This document shows, in pieces, positions 1 to 8,781 of a DNA stretch of 64,000 bases. Made by a program: the position numbers and the translations under genes. The notes beneath the pieces were generated by a model. It was not told the DNA's origin and ran no database searches. It saw only the letters and a program-made list of their open reading frames with translations. Source of the stretch: Mobilicoccus sp032056465 (lineage in GTDB: Bacteria > Actinomycetota > Actinomycetes > Actinomycetales > Dermatophilaceae); NCBI RefSeq assembly GCF_032056465.1, contig NZ_DAMBCL010000013.1. One strand, 5' to 3'. The first letter of the stretch is position 1. Each line of letters begins with the position of its first letter.

Positions 1-1
1 G

Positions 2-478
2 GAGGAGACCCCCGAGGGCGAGATCGGCGAGATCGCCATCAAGGGTCACAACGTCATGAAGGGCTACTACGGCAACCCCGAGGCCACCGAACTCACGATG
101 AAGGACGGCTGGTTCCGCACCGGCGACCTCGCCCGCCGCGACGACGACGGGTTCTACTTCATCGTCGACCGCGCCAAGGACATGGTCATCCGCGGCGGCT
201 ACAACGTGTACCCCCGCGAGGTCGAGGAGGTGCTGTACGAGCACCCGGCGGTCGCGAGCGCCGCCGTCGTCGGCGTCCCCCACGAGACCCACGGCGAGGA
301 GGTCGCGGCGGTCATCACCCTCAAGCCGGGTTCGACGGTCACCGAGGACGAGCTGCGCGACCACGCCAAGGAGCGCCTCGCGGCCTACAAGTACCCCCGC
401 ATCATCCGCATGGTCGAGGCCCTCCCCCTCGGCCCGACCGGCAAGATCCTCAAGCGCGAGATCACGGTCACGGACTGA
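2..478 (+). CDS. Long-chain fatty acid--CoA ligase, C-terminal part (5' end outside window)
   Basis: Only the last ~158 residues are present; the frame is open to the window edge. The fragment is the end of the large subdomain and the C-terminal lid of an ANL-family acyl-CoA ligase, which activates a carboxylic acid as acyl-AMP and passes it to CoA. Visible motifs are the hinge/ATP-ribose region (GWFRTGDLARRDDDGF), the hinge IVDRAKDMVIRGGYNVYP, and the C-terminal catalytic lysine in GPTGKILKRE. The GGYNVYP form is typical of fatty-acyl-CoA synthetases. Substrate chain length cannot be read from this part. It converges on the downstream FAD monooxygenase; no clear terminator hairpin was seen between them. 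Confidence 0.9.
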   Translation, partial: EETPEGEIGEIAIKGHNVMKGYYGNPEATELTMKDGWFRTGDLARRDDDGFYFIVDRAKDMVIRGGYNVYPREVEEVLYEHPAVASAAVVGVPHETHGEEVAAVITLKPGSTVTEDELRDHAKERLAAYKYPRIIRMVEALPLGPTGKILKREITVTD

Positions 479-530
479 GCGGGGCCCGGGGGCACGGTCC
501 GGACGTGTTCCCGCGGCGGACTCGGCTCGC

Positions 531-1754
531 TCATGCGGCCGCACCCCGGCGGCGCCGGAGTGCGGCCAGACCGGCCAGCACGGGCAGTCCGACCCGGGTG
601 GCCGAGCGACCGACGGGGTTCGCGCCGGCCTTGATCCATCGGATCGGTTCGAGCGACTCCCGCACGGCCTGCGGGGCGTAGCCACGCATGGCCGCGACGT
701 TGCCCTGCAACGCCTCGGGGATCGTCGTCCACCCCCGTGCGGCCTCGCCCAACCGGGTCGCGAGGTCGGCGGCATCCCTGATCGCGGTCCCCGCTCCGCG
801 GCCGCCGGTGGGGGGCATGGCATGGGTGGCGTCGCCGATGGCGCTCACCCGGCCCGGGATCCACGGGGCGATGTGGCGCGGGTCGGCGGCGAGGAACTGG
901 AACCCGGCGATCGACTCCGTCCGGGCCAGCTGCGGGAGCCCGGCGAGGGCGGGAGCCCATCCGCGCCGGGTCAGCAGCTCGTGCGCGGCCCGACCGAGGT
1001 CGGTGCCGGGGAGGGTGTGCAGCCGTGGCGGCAACTGCGCGGCGGTGCTGATGACTCCCCAGATGACGACGGGGTCGGCGCTCCCGGCCGCACCGGGCAC
1101 GACGGGGCGGGGGGCGTGCCAGGAGGCGAACAGTCCGACCCCACCGGGCCCGACGGCGAGGAACGGCCGTTCGTGGAGCAGCCCACGCGCCTCGGCGTCC
1201 AGGCCGGTGACCTCCGTGCGGCCGGCCACCCCGACCAGACCGGTGTCCGTGGCCGTCGGGCCGCCCGCCAGCCGCGGCGCGAAGACCGAGCGCGCACCGT
1301 CGGCGATCACCGCCACGTCACCCTCGACCTGCAGTCCGCTCGTGGCGGTCACCACGACGCCGTCGTCGGTCTCCTCGCAGGAGACGCACTCGACGCCGGT
1401 GAGCAGACGGTGGTCGAGACCACCCGCGAGGACGAGCCGCAGCGTGATGCGGTCGACGTCGAGGGCCTCACCCTCCTCCTCGGTCCCCCGGCCCAGCAGT
1501 CGCCCGCGATGATCACGCACCGTGATCTCGAAACCCGTCGTCCGCACGGCGCGTGAGCGCAGTGTCGACCACAGCGACGTCGGCAGCACCGCGCGTGCGG
1601 CGTCGCACGCCCTCGGCCCCAGGTGCAGCTTGTACCCGCCCGTGTGGGCGAGGTCGGTGTCACGGTCGAGGACGACGACGTCCACACCGCGCTTCACCAG
1701 TCCCTGGGCCAGGGCCAGTCCCCCGATGCCCCCACCGATCACGACGACGCGCAT
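531..1754 (-). CDS. FAD-dependent monooxygenase (PHBH/UbiH-like group A)
   Basis: A 407-residue flavoprotein of the group A aromatic hydroxylase type, expected to use NAD(P)H and O2 to hydroxylate or epoxidise a small organic substrate. The N-terminus has the Rossmann motif VVIGGGIGGLALA (residues 4-16) with an acidic residue after strand 2 (VVVLDRD). The DG motif is at VIADGARSVF, and the second FAD-binding motif is SAIGDATHAMPPTGGRGAG, with the GD that contacts the ribityl chain. The C-terminal ~40 residues are basic (RRRRGAAA). The start is the ATG directly before the Rossmann strand. It stands alone, tail to tail with the acyl-CoA ligase. The substrate is unknown. Confidence 0.88.
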   Translation of the reverse strand: MRVVVIGGGIGGLALAQGLVKRGVDVVVLDRDTDLAHTGGYKLHLGPRACDAARAVLPTSLWSTLRSRAVRTTGFEITVRDHRGRLLGRGTEEEGEALDVDRITLRLVLAGGLDHRLLTGVECVSCEETDDGVVVTATSGLQVEGDVAVIADGARSVFAPRLAGGPTATDTGLVGVAGRTEVTGLDAEARGLLHERPFLAVGPGGVGLFASWHAPRPVVPGAAGSADPVVIWGVISTAAQLPPRLHTLPGTDLGRAAHELLTRRGWAPALAGLPQLARTESIAGFQFLAADPRHIAPWIPGRVSAIGDATHAMPPTGGRGAGTAIRDAADLATRLGEAARGWTTIPEALQGNVAAMRGYAPQAVRESLEPIRWIKAGANPVGRSATRVGLPVLAGLAALRRRRGAAA

Positions 1755-1809
1755 GCCTCACGCTGTCGGTCCCCTCCACGCGTGCGGGGGGAGGGAGCGA
1801 GCCCGCGCC

Positions 1810-2526
1810 TCAGCGCAGCGGTGCCCCGAACATCCGCACCCGCGAGAACGTCACGGCGGCGTCCTCGGTGTAGAGGCCGACGGACCCGGCGCCGTACGGG
1901 TGCTCCCGGTCGGTGTACGTGACGAGCGGGCGCCCGTCGACGTCGACACGGATGGTCGCGCCACTCTGCCGCACCCGCACGCGCGCGGTGCTGCCGATGG
2001 GGAAGGCCGGGCTCGACCCGGTGGCGAGGTAGCGCTGTGCGCCGGGGTAGGCCGGGTCCTCCTTCGACAGCTCCCATCCGTTGGGCTTGAGGGCGAGGGC
2101 GTAGAAGTGGAGGTCGTCGGTGTAATGCCACAGCAGCCAGGCGCTCTCCCACGGGTTGGGGGCGGTGCCGGTGCGCAACTGGGTGTCGGTGCGCATGAGC
2201 GTGGTGACGTCGATGTCCCGGTACGTGGTCCGCGAGGTGACGAGCGAGGCGTGGGTCTCGTCGGGCTGCGAGGACACCATCGGCGCGAGCCTGACGGTGT
2301 CGTCGCCGTAGCTGACGCTGCCGTAGCCGTGGTAGGCGAGCCGCCACGGCCCGTTCACCTCGCCCTCCTGCCATCGGGGGGTGCTCACCGTGGCCGCCGT
2401 CCGCGGACGGTCGTGCCGGGGCGCGGCCTGCGCCGACCCGGTCGGCGCGATCGCGGCGAGGGACCCCGCGAGGAGGGCCGTGACGGTGAGGAACGAGGCC
2501 AGCGAGGAACGGGCGGTGCGCCGCAT
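1810..2526 (-). CDS. Secreted protein with a concanavalin-like (LamG/DUF1080-type) fold
   Basis: A 238-residue exported protein. Residues 1-35 form a Sec signal peptide: RR at the N-terminus, a hydrophobic stretch LTVTALLAGSLAAIA, and probable cleavage after AQA. The mature part is rich in beta strands and Trp/Tyr (WESAWLLWHYTDDLHFYAL, then a C-terminal repeat of the type VRVRQSGATIRVDVDGR...GSVGLYTEDAAVTFSRVRM). This pattern is characteristic of LamG-like jelly-roll domains in 3-keto-disaccharide hydrolase relatives and carbohydrate-binding exoproteins of actinobacteria. No catalytic residues can be assigned. A GGGAG Shine-Dalgarno sequence precedes the ATG. It lies 67 bp downstream of kdpE on the same strand, but a small hairpin lies between, so it is probably not part of the kdp operon. 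Confidence 0.7.
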   Translation of the reverse strand: MRRTARSSLASFLTVTALLAGSLAAIAPTGSAQAAPRHDRPRTAATVSTPRWQEGEVNGPWRLAYHGYGSVSYGDDTVRLAPMVSSQPDETHASLVTSRTTYRDIDVTTLMRTDTQLRTGTAPNPWESAWLLWHYTDDLHFYALALKPNGWELSKEDPAYPGAQRYLATGSSPAFPIGSTARVRVRQSGATIRVDVDGRPLVTYTDREHPYGAGSVGLYTEDAAVTFSRVRMFGAPLR

Positions 2527-2562
2527 GAGGTCTCCCGGGACGGAGTCGGTGTCCCGTCCCTA

Positions 2563-2586
2563 TCGGCCGCTCCCTCCCCCGGCCGA
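2563..2586 (-). terminator. Possible hairpin after kdpE
   Basis: TCGGCCG (2563-2569) and CGGCCGA (2580-2586) form a 7-bp inverted repeat with a 10-nt loop, just 3' of the kdpE stop codon on the minus strand. There is no T tract. It is plausible as the end of the kdp transcript, but it is short. Confidence 0.35.
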
Positions 2587-2593
2587 AGAAGCC

Positions 2594-3277
2594 TCACACC
2601 ACCAACCGGTATCCGAGACCGGGCTCGGTGAGCAGGTACCGCGGTTCGCTCGGCACCGGTTCGAGCTTGCGGCGCAGCTGGTTGGCGTAGACGCGCAGGT
2701 AGTTGGACTCCCGCCCGTACCCCGGCCCCCAGACCTCGTGCAGCAGCTCGGCCCGCGGGACGAGGCTGCCCCGCCGCTTCGCGAGGGCACCGACGAGCCG
2801 CCATTCCGTGGGCGTGAGGTTGACCCGGGTGCCGTCGGCGAGCGTGGCCCGCCGTTCGCGGAGGTCGAGGACGAAGTCGGGGGTCTCCACCGGTGGCAGG
2901 GCCTCGGTCTGATCGGCGCCGCCGCGGCGCAGGGCGGCCCGCAACCGGGCCATGAACTCGTCCATCCCGAACGGCTTGGTGACGTAGTCGTCGGCACCGA
3001 GGTCGAGGGCCTCGACCTTGTCGTCGGAGTCGTGTCGGGCGGAGAGGACGACGACGGGCACGGCGCACCGCTCGCGCAGCCGCGCCAGCACCTGCACCCC
3101 GTCGATGTCGGGAAGCCCCAGATCGAGCACGACGAGGTCGGGGAGCTCCTCCTCGCACGCCGACAGCGCCGACCGTCCGTCGCCCGCGAGCTGGACGTCG
3201 TAGCCGCGGGAGGCGAGGTTGATACGGAGCGTGCGGGCGATGGCCGGCTCGTCGTCGACGACGAGGATGCGGGTCAT
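2594..3277 (-). CDS. kdpE: KdpE, response regulator of the potassium-transport operon
   Basis: A 227-residue OmpR/PhoB-family response regulator that, once phosphorylated by KdpD, activates kdp transcription at low potassium or turgor. The receiver domain begins MTRILVVDDE with the acidic pair at D8-D9; the phospho-acceptor is D52 in VVLDLGLPD, and the conserved lysine is in DDYVTKPF. The C-terminal winged-helix domain contains LTPTEWRLVGAL and ESNYLRVYANQLRRKLE. The ATG overlaps the kdpD stop by 4 nt (ATGA), which fixes the start: the longer open frame upstream lies inside kdpD in another frame and is not coding. It is the last gene of the kdpFABCDE operon. Confidence 0.96.
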   Translation of the reverse strand: MTRILVVDDEPAIARTLRINLASRGYDVQLAGDGRSALSACEEELPDLVVLDLGLPDIDGVQVLARLRERCAVPVVVLSARHDSDDKVEALDLGADDYVTKPFGMDEFMARLRAALRRGGADQTEALPPVETPDFVLDLRERRATLADGTRVNLTPTEWRLVGALAKRRGSLVPRAELLHEVWGPGYGRESNYLRVYANQLRRKLEPVPSEPRYLLTEPGLGYRLVV

Positions 3278-5892
3278 GCCTGCGAGCCTGGCACACTCCC
3301 CGGTCGATGTGCGGGCAGGTCGACGACCATCGTGAGGCCCCCGCCGGGGGTCTCGTCGGCGGTGACGGTCGCGTCCATGGTCTCGGCGAGGCCGCGGGCG
3401 ACGGCGAGGCCGAGGCCCACGCCGTCCCCGGCGGGGGCGTCGCCGCGTCGCTGGAACGGTTGGAAGATGCGGTCGAGGTCGGCGGTGGGGACCCCGGGGC
3501 CGGAGTCGACGACGCGGATCTGCGTGCGGTCTCCGAGGGTCGCGACGTTGACGACGACGTCGCCCCTCGCGTGCCGCAGCGCGTTCTCGACGAGATTCGC
3601 GAGGCAGCGTTCGAGCAGGCCGGGGTCGGCCCACCCGGGGCAGACCCCCTGCGCCCAGACGTGGACGCGCTCCGGCGCGCTCACGCCGTCGAGGATCGCG
3701 CGCACCTCCTCGGTCACGTCGAGAGGGTGACACCGGGGACGGACGACCCCCGTCTGCAGGCGGGAGGCGTCGAGGAGGTTACCGACGAGGGCGTCCAGCC
3801 GGTCGGCGGCCTCCTCGATGGAGGCGAGGAGTTCGGCCTCGTCCTCGGGCGAGAAGGCGACGTCGACCGACCGCAGGCTGCTCACCGCGGCCTTGACCGC
3901 GGCGATCGGGGTGCGCAGGTCGTGGGAGACCGCCGACAGCAGCGCCGTGCGGGCCCGGTTGTCGCTCGCGAGGACGGAGGCGGTCGCCGCCTCCGCCTGG
4001 AGCCGGCGCCGGGTGAGGACGGCCGCGGCGTGCGAGGCGTAGGCGGACAGGAGGGGCTGGTCCTCCCCGCGGAGGACGCGGCCGACGAGGACGAGGTCGG
4101 TGTCCTCCTCGACCGGTTCGACGACGGCGGACTCCCGCTCGTCGGGATCGAATCCCTCCGTGGCGGCGAGCACCTCGAGGCGGGGTGACTCCGGGTCGCG
4201 CCGGACGATTCCCGCGGCGCGCATGTCGAACAGGTCGAGGCATTCGGTGACGAGGAATCCGAGCGGATCGGGCGAGGCGAGCATCGCGTGCGACACCTGC
4301 GTGAGCGCGGCGGATTCGCGTTCGGCCGCGAGGGCCTGCCGGGTCCGCCGGGCACTCACGTGGACGACGGAGGACACGGCGGCCGCGACGAGGACGAACA
4401 CGACGAGCGCGACGACGTTCTGCCCCGCCGCGATCGTGAACGTGTGCAGCGGCGGTGTGAAGAACCAGTTGAGCGCGAGGGACCCGACGACCGCCGTCAC
4501 GATCGCCGGCCACAGGCCTCCGACGAGGGCGGTGGCGACCGTGAGCCCGAGGTAGAGCAGGAAGTCGAGGGGAAGGTCGTGGTGGTCGCGCAGGAGCATG
4601 AGCAGTCCGGTGAGCGCGACGACACCGAGGAGTCCGACGGCGTACCCCCACACGCGGCGTCGGGCGCTGAGGGCCGCCCGCGACCGCGGCCGCGGCCGGC
4701 TGTTGCGGGCGAGGTCGTGGGTGACCATGTGGACGTCGATGTCGCCCGATCCGGCGACGACGCCCTCCCCCACGCCCGGCGCGAACAGGTGGGCCAGGCG
4801 GGGACGGCGAGAGGTGCCGACGACGATCTGACTGGCGTTGACGCTGCGGGCGAAGTCGAGGATCGCGGCGGCCACGTCGTCCCCGGAGACGGTGTGGAAC
4901 GTCCCGCCGAGGTCGGCGGTGAGGGCGCGTTGCGCCGCGACCGTGGCGAAATCGGGCCCCGTGAGCCCGTCCGCGCTCGTGACGAACACGGCGTGCAGCT
5001 CCCCACCCGCGCCGCGGGAGGCGATGCGCGCGGCGCGCCGGAGGACCTGCTCCCCCTCGGGGCCACCGGTGAGCCCCACGACCACCCGCTCCCGGGTGGG
5101 CCAGGAGGCGTGGATGCCCTGATCGGCGCGGTAGCGCTCGAGGGTCTCGTCGACGCGGTCGGCCAGCCACAGCAGCGCCAGCTCGCGCAGGGCGGCGAGG
5201 TTGCCGGGGCGGAAGTAGCTCGCGAGTGCGGCGTCGACCTTCTCCGCCTTGTAGACGTTGCCGTGGGCCATGCGTCGCCGCAGGGCCTCGGGGGTCATGT
5301 CGACGAGCTCGATCTGCTCGGCGCGTCGGACCACCTGGTCCGGAACGGTCTCCCGCTGCGTCACCCCGGTGATCGCCGCGACGGCGTCGTTGAGCGACTC
5401 GAGGTGCTGGATGTTGACCGTGGAGATCACGTCGATCCCCGCGTCGAGGAGCACCTCGATGTCCTCGTAACGGCGGGCGCGGGCACTGCCGGGGACGTTG
5501 GTGTGGGCGAGCTCGTCGACGAGGGCCAGTTGGGGGGCGCGCTCGAGGATGGCGTCGACGTCCATCTCGGTGAGCTTCGCCCCGCGGTACTCGATCTCCC
5601 GTCGCGGGATCACCTCGAGGCCGCGCAGCTCGGCGGCGGTGAAGGCGCGCCCGTGGGTCTCGACGAACCCGACGACGACGTCGGTGCCGCGTTCGGCCCG
5701 GCGGCGGCCCTCGCCGAGCATCTTCACGGTCTTGCCCACACCCGGCGCTGCGCCGAGATAGATCCGCAGCGTTCCCCGTCTCATCCCGCGATTGTCCCGT
5801 GCCGCTGCGTCGGCACCGGGAGCGCGGGGCGCGACGCCCCGCGCGCCCGGTCCGAAGTCGTTCTCCGTCATCGACGTCGTCTCTTCGATCAT
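3274..5892 (-). CDS. kdpD: KdpD, potassium/turgor sensor histidine kinase
   Basis: An 872-residue membrane sensor kinase that phosphorylates KdpE. Order of domains: KdpD domain with Walker A GAAPGVGKT at about 47-55, a universal-stress-protein domain around 265-390, four closely spaced membrane segments around 410-510, a GAF-like linker, HisKA with SHDLRTPI (phospho-His about 657), and HATPase with NLVENALRHA (about 766) and GVGLGLAVARGL. All catalytic motifs are intact. The ATG at 5892 is used here; in-frame ATGs at 5871 and 5784 are equally possible, and the last would put the Walker A motif only about 10 residues from the start, as in most relatives. It follows kdpC by 27 nt and overlaps kdpE by 4 nt. 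Confidence 0.96.
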   Translation of the reverse strand: MIEETTSMTENDFGPGARGVAPRAPGADAAARDNRGMRRGTLRIYLGAAPGVGKTVKMLGEGRRRAERGTDVVVGFVETHGRAFTAAELRGLEVIPRREIEYRGAKLTEMDVDAILERAPQLALVDELAHTNVPGSARARRYEDIEVLLDAGIDVISTVNIQHLESLNDAVAAITGVTQRETVPDQVVRRAEQIELVDMTPEALRRRMAHGNVYKAEKVDAALASYFRPGNLAALRELALLWLADRVDETLERYRADQGIHASWPTRERVVVGLTGGPEGEQVLRRAARIASRGAGGELHAVFVTSADGLTGPDFATVAAQRALTADLGGTFHTVSGDDVAAAILDFARSVNASQIVVGTSRRPRLAHLFAPGVGEGVVAGSGDIDVHMVTHDLARNSRPRPRSRAALSARRRVWGYAVGLLGVVALTGLLMLLRDHHDLPLDFLLYLGLTVATALVGGLWPAIVTAVVGSLALNWFFTPPLHTFTIAAGQNVVALVVFVLVAAAVSSVVHVSARRTRQALAAERESAALTQVSHAMLASPDPLGFLVTECLDLFDMRAAGIVRRDPESPRLEVLAATEGFDPDERESAVVEPVEEDTDLVLVGRVLRGEDQPLLSAYASHAAAVLTRRRLQAEAATASVLASDNRARTALLSAVSHDLRTPIAAVKAAVSSLRSVDVAFSPEDEAELLASIEEAADRLDALVGNLLDASRLQTGVVRPRCHPLDVTEEVRAILDGVSAPERVHVWAQGVCPGWADPGLLERCLANLVENALRHARGDVVVNVATLGDRTQIRVVDSGPGVPTADLDRIFQPFQRRGDAPAGDGVGLGLAVARGLAETMDATVTADETPGGGLTMVVDLPAHRPGSVPGSQA

Positions 5893-5919
5893 CGTGTCCG
5901 ACTCGTCATCGCCGCAGGA

Positions 5920-6501
5920 TCAGCGGCCGGCGTGCGCGGCGAGGTCGGCGTTGAGCTCGGTGACGTTCACCCGCGGCTGCCCGAGGAAGCCGAGCGTGCG
6001 GCCCTGGGTGTGGCGGGCGACGATCGCGGCGACGTCGGCCTCGGACATCCCCCGGGCCTCCGCGATGCGCGGGGTCTGCCAGGCGGCGTACTCGGGGCTG
6101 ATGTGGGGATCGAGGCCGGAGCTGCTGCCCGCGAGGGCGTCGGCCGGGACGGGCCCACGGGCGTGCGGGTTCTCGGCCATGAGCGCGTCGCGCCGCTCCT
6201 GCACGGTCGCGAGGTGCTCCCCCGAGACGGGGCTGAGCTGACTCGACCCGGAGGTGTCGCCGGCGTAGTCGGAGTCCGAGGGGCGGGGCGCGAACCACTG
6301 CGGGCCCTCGGTCTTCTGCCCGAGCAGGGAGGAGCCGACCACCGTGCCGTCGGCCGTGCGGATGAGCGACCCGTTCGCCTGCGCGGGGGCCGCCACCTGG
6401 GCCACCGCCGTGAAGGCGAACGGCCAGAGCAGGCCGAGCAGCACCGAGAGGACGAGGAACGCGCGGAGGGCGGCGAGGAACTGGCGGGAAAGGGTGCGCA
6501 T
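5920..6501 (-). CDS. kdpC: KdpC, subunit of the K+-transporting ATPase
   Basis: A 193-residue single-pass membrane protein of the high-affinity KdpFABC K+ pump; KdpC stabilises the complex and is thought to help ATP binding by KdpB. It has one N-terminal membrane helix (residues ~12-35, LVLSVLLGLLWPFAF), followed by the family signatures GSSLLGQ, WFAPRPS, ALAGSSSGLDPHISPEYA and a C-terminal FLGQPRVNVTELN. Its ATG lies 1 nt after the kdpB stop, so the two are translationally linked. Confidence 0.95.
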   Translation of the reverse strand: MRTLSRQFLAALRAFLVLSVLLGLLWPFAFTAVAQVAAPAQANGSLIRTADGTVVGSSLLGQKTEGPQWFAPRPSDSDYAGDTSGSSQLSPVSGEHLATVQERRDALMAENPHARGPVPADALAGSSSGLDPHISPEYAAWQTPRIAEARGMSEADVAAIVARHTQGRTLGFLGQPRVNVTELNADLAAHAGR

Positions 6502-6502
6502 G

Positions 6503-8755
6503 TCAGGCCAATCCGGGGAGGGTGGACACGAGGAGGTCGATGATCTTGATGCCGAGGAACGGGGCGACCACGCCGCCGAGTCCGTAGACGAGGATGTTGC
6601 GGCGCAGCAGCGCGCTCGCCGACAGCGGCCGGTAGCCGACGCCCCGCAGCGCCAGCGGGATGAGCGCGACGATGATGAGCGCGTTGAACACGACCGCCGA
6701 GAGCATCGCCGACTCGGGGCTGTGCAGCCGCATGACGTTGAGGGTGCCGAGGCCGGGGAACACGGTGACGAACATCGCCGGGATGATCGCGAAGTACTTG
6801 GCGACGTCGTTCGCGATGGAGAAGGTCGTGAGCGCTCCTCGGGTGATGAGCAGCTGCTTGCCGATCGCGACGATCTCGATGAGCTTGGTCGGGTCGGAGT
6901 CGAGGTCGACCATGTTGCCGGCCTCCTTCGCCGCGGAGGTGCCGGTGTTCATCGCGACGCCGACGTCGGCCTGGGCGAGGGCGGGGGCGTCGTTCGTGCC
7001 GTCGCCGGTCATCGCGACGAGGTGGCCTCCGGACTGCTCCTTCTTGATGAGGGCCATCTTGTCCTCGGGGGTGGCCTCCGCGAGGAAGTCGTCGACCCCC
7101 GCCTCGTCGGCGATGGCCTGGGCCGTCAGCCGGTTGTCGCCGGTGATCATCACGGTCTTGATACCCATCCGGCGCAGCTCGTCGAAGCGCTCCTTCATCC
7201 CGGGCTTGACGACGTCCTTGAGGTGGACGACGCCGACGACGTGCCGGCCGCCGTCGCGCCCCTGACGGGCGACGACGAGCGGGGTGCCCCCGGAGGCGGC
7301 GATGCCGTCGACGAGACGGGTCATGTCCTCGGGGACCTCGCCGTCGGCGGCGCGCACCCAGGCGCCCACGGCCGACCCCGCGCCCTTGCGCACCCCGCCA
7401 CCGTCGGCGAGGTCGACGCCCGACATCCGTGTCTGCGCGGAGAACTCGACGAACTCGGCGCCGGCGGCGACGGCCTCCTCACGGGCGCGAACGATGTCGC
7501 CGTCGAGGTCGGCGACGCCGGCGTCCCCCGTGGCACCGGTGTCGCCCGTCTCGAGACCCCGTCGCATCCGGGCCACGAGCTCGACGATCGACCGCCCCTC
7601 GGGGGTCTCGTCGGCGAGGGAGGAGTCGTAGGCGGCGTCGAGCGCCTCCCGCTGCGTGTGACCGCTGACCGGGAGGATCTCGGTGGCGCGGCGGTTGCCG
7701 AACGTGATCGTGCCGGTCTTGTCGAGGAGAAGGGTGCTCACGTCGCCGGCGGCCTCGACCGCGCGGCCGGACTTCGCGAGGACGTTGCGTTGCACGAGAC
7801 GGTCCATGCCGGCGATGCCGATCGCCGAGAGCAGGGCACCGATCGTCGTCGGGATGAGGCACACGAGGAGCGCGACGAGGGTGATGACGCCGAGCTGCAC
7901 CCCGGAGTACGCCGCCATCGGCGCGAGGGCGGCGACCGCGAGCAGGAAGATGATCGTGAGCGTGACCAGCAGGATCCCCAGGGCGATCTCGTTCGGGGTC
8001 TTCTGCCGCGCCGCGCCCTCGACGAGGGCGATCATGCGGTCGATGAAGCTCTCGCCCGGCTTCGTCGTGATGCGCACGACGATGCGGTCCGAGAGCACGG
8101 TCGTCCCGCCGGTCACCGCGCACCGGTCACCGCCGGACTCACGGATGACGGGGGCGGACTCACCCGTGATCGCGGATTCGTCGACGGTGGCGACACCCTC
8201 GACGACGTCGCCGTCACCGGGGATGACCGCATGCGGTCCGTTGGCCTCGACGACGACGAGGTCGCCGATGGTGAGCTGCGCGGCGGGGATCTCCTCGCTC
8301 GAGCCGTCGGAACGAAGTCGCAACGCGGTGGTGTCCTGCTTCGTCGCCCGCAGGGTGGCGGCCTGGGCCTTGCCCCGCCCCTCGGCGACGGCCTCGGCGA
8401 GGTTGGCGAAGAGCAGCGTCAGCCACAACCAGACCGTCACCGAGACGGAGAACATCGTCGGGTGGACGATCGTCAGCGCCGTGGTGATCACCGAGCCGAT
8501 CCACACGACGAACAGCACGGGACTCCGGAACGCGTGCCGGGGGTCGAGCTTGGCGAACGCCTGCGGCAGGCTCGCGAGGGCGAGACTGGCCAGGGAGGAC
8601 TGCGTCGCGGCGGGGTGTCGTCGTTCCCCCCGGTGCTTGTCGTGGACGGGAGCCTGTTGCTCCTCGGGGACGGGATCGGACACGGCGACGGCCGTCGAGG
8701 CCCCTGCGGTCGCGTGCGGGGTGGCGTCGGTGGGTGAGTCGGAGGACGTGCTCAC
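6503..8755 (-). CDS. kdpB: KdpB, P-type ATPase catalytic subunit
   Basis: A 750-residue catalytic subunit of KdpFABC. The actuator-loop motif TGES is at 197-200; its Ser corresponds to the inhibitory phosphorylation site known in E. coli. The phosphorylation site is DKTGTIT (D345), and the hinge motif is GDGTNDAP (about 584-591). The C-terminal membrane helices are present. The GTG start at 8755 was chosen because AGGAG lies 8 nt upstream; the longer reading frame runs into kdpA. Two departures from E. coli KdpB are a Ser/Thr/Ala-rich N-terminal extension of about 50 residues and an acidic, Gly-rich insert at about 401-424 (LETGDTGATGDAGVADLDGD) in the nucleotide-binding domain. Confidence 0.97.
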   Translation of the reverse strand: MSTSSDSPTDATPHATAGASTAVAVSDPVPEEQQAPVHDKHRGERRHPAATQSSLASLALASLPQAFAKLDPRHAFRSPVLFVVWIGSVITTALTIVHPTMFSVSVTVWLWLTLLFANLAEAVAEGRGKAQAATLRATKQDTTALRLRSDGSSEEIPAAQLTIGDLVVVEANGPHAVIPGDGDVVEGVATVDESAITGESAPVIRESGGDRCAVTGGTTVLSDRIVVRITTKPGESFIDRMIALVEGAARQKTPNEIALGILLVTLTIIFLLAVAALAPMAAYSGVQLGVITLVALLVCLIPTTIGALLSAIGIAGMDRLVQRNVLAKSGRAVEAAGDVSTLLLDKTGTITFGNRRATEILPVSGHTQREALDAAYDSSLADETPEGRSIVELVARMRRGLETGDTGATGDAGVADLDGDIVRAREEAVAAGAEFVEFSAQTRMSGVDLADGGGVRKGAGSAVGAWVRAADGEVPEDMTRLVDGIAASGGTPLVVARQGRDGGRHVVGVVHLKDVVKPGMKERFDELRRMGIKTVMITGDNRLTAQAIADEAGVDDFLAEATPEDKMALIKKEQSGGHLVAMTGDGTNDAPALAQADVGVAMNTGTSAAKEAGNMVDLDSDPTKLIEIVAIGKQLLITRGALTTFSIANDVAKYFAIIPAMFVTVFPGLGTLNVMRLHSPESAMLSAVVFNALIIVALIPLALRGVGYRPLSASALLRRNILVYGLGGVVAPFLGIKIIDLLVSTLPGLA

Positions 8756-8781
8756 GGAATCTCCTGACAGCGGGCGGCGGG

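Noticed and set aside
2594..3733. Longer KdpE start at 3733
   Set aside because: The extra ~150 residues are Arg/Pro-rich, out of frame within kdpD; the 4-nt ATGA overlap at 3277 gives the family length.
6344..8737. 797-codon open frame opposite kdpB
   Set aside because: Antisense shadow; kdpB has complete P-type ATPase motifs and fits the operon.
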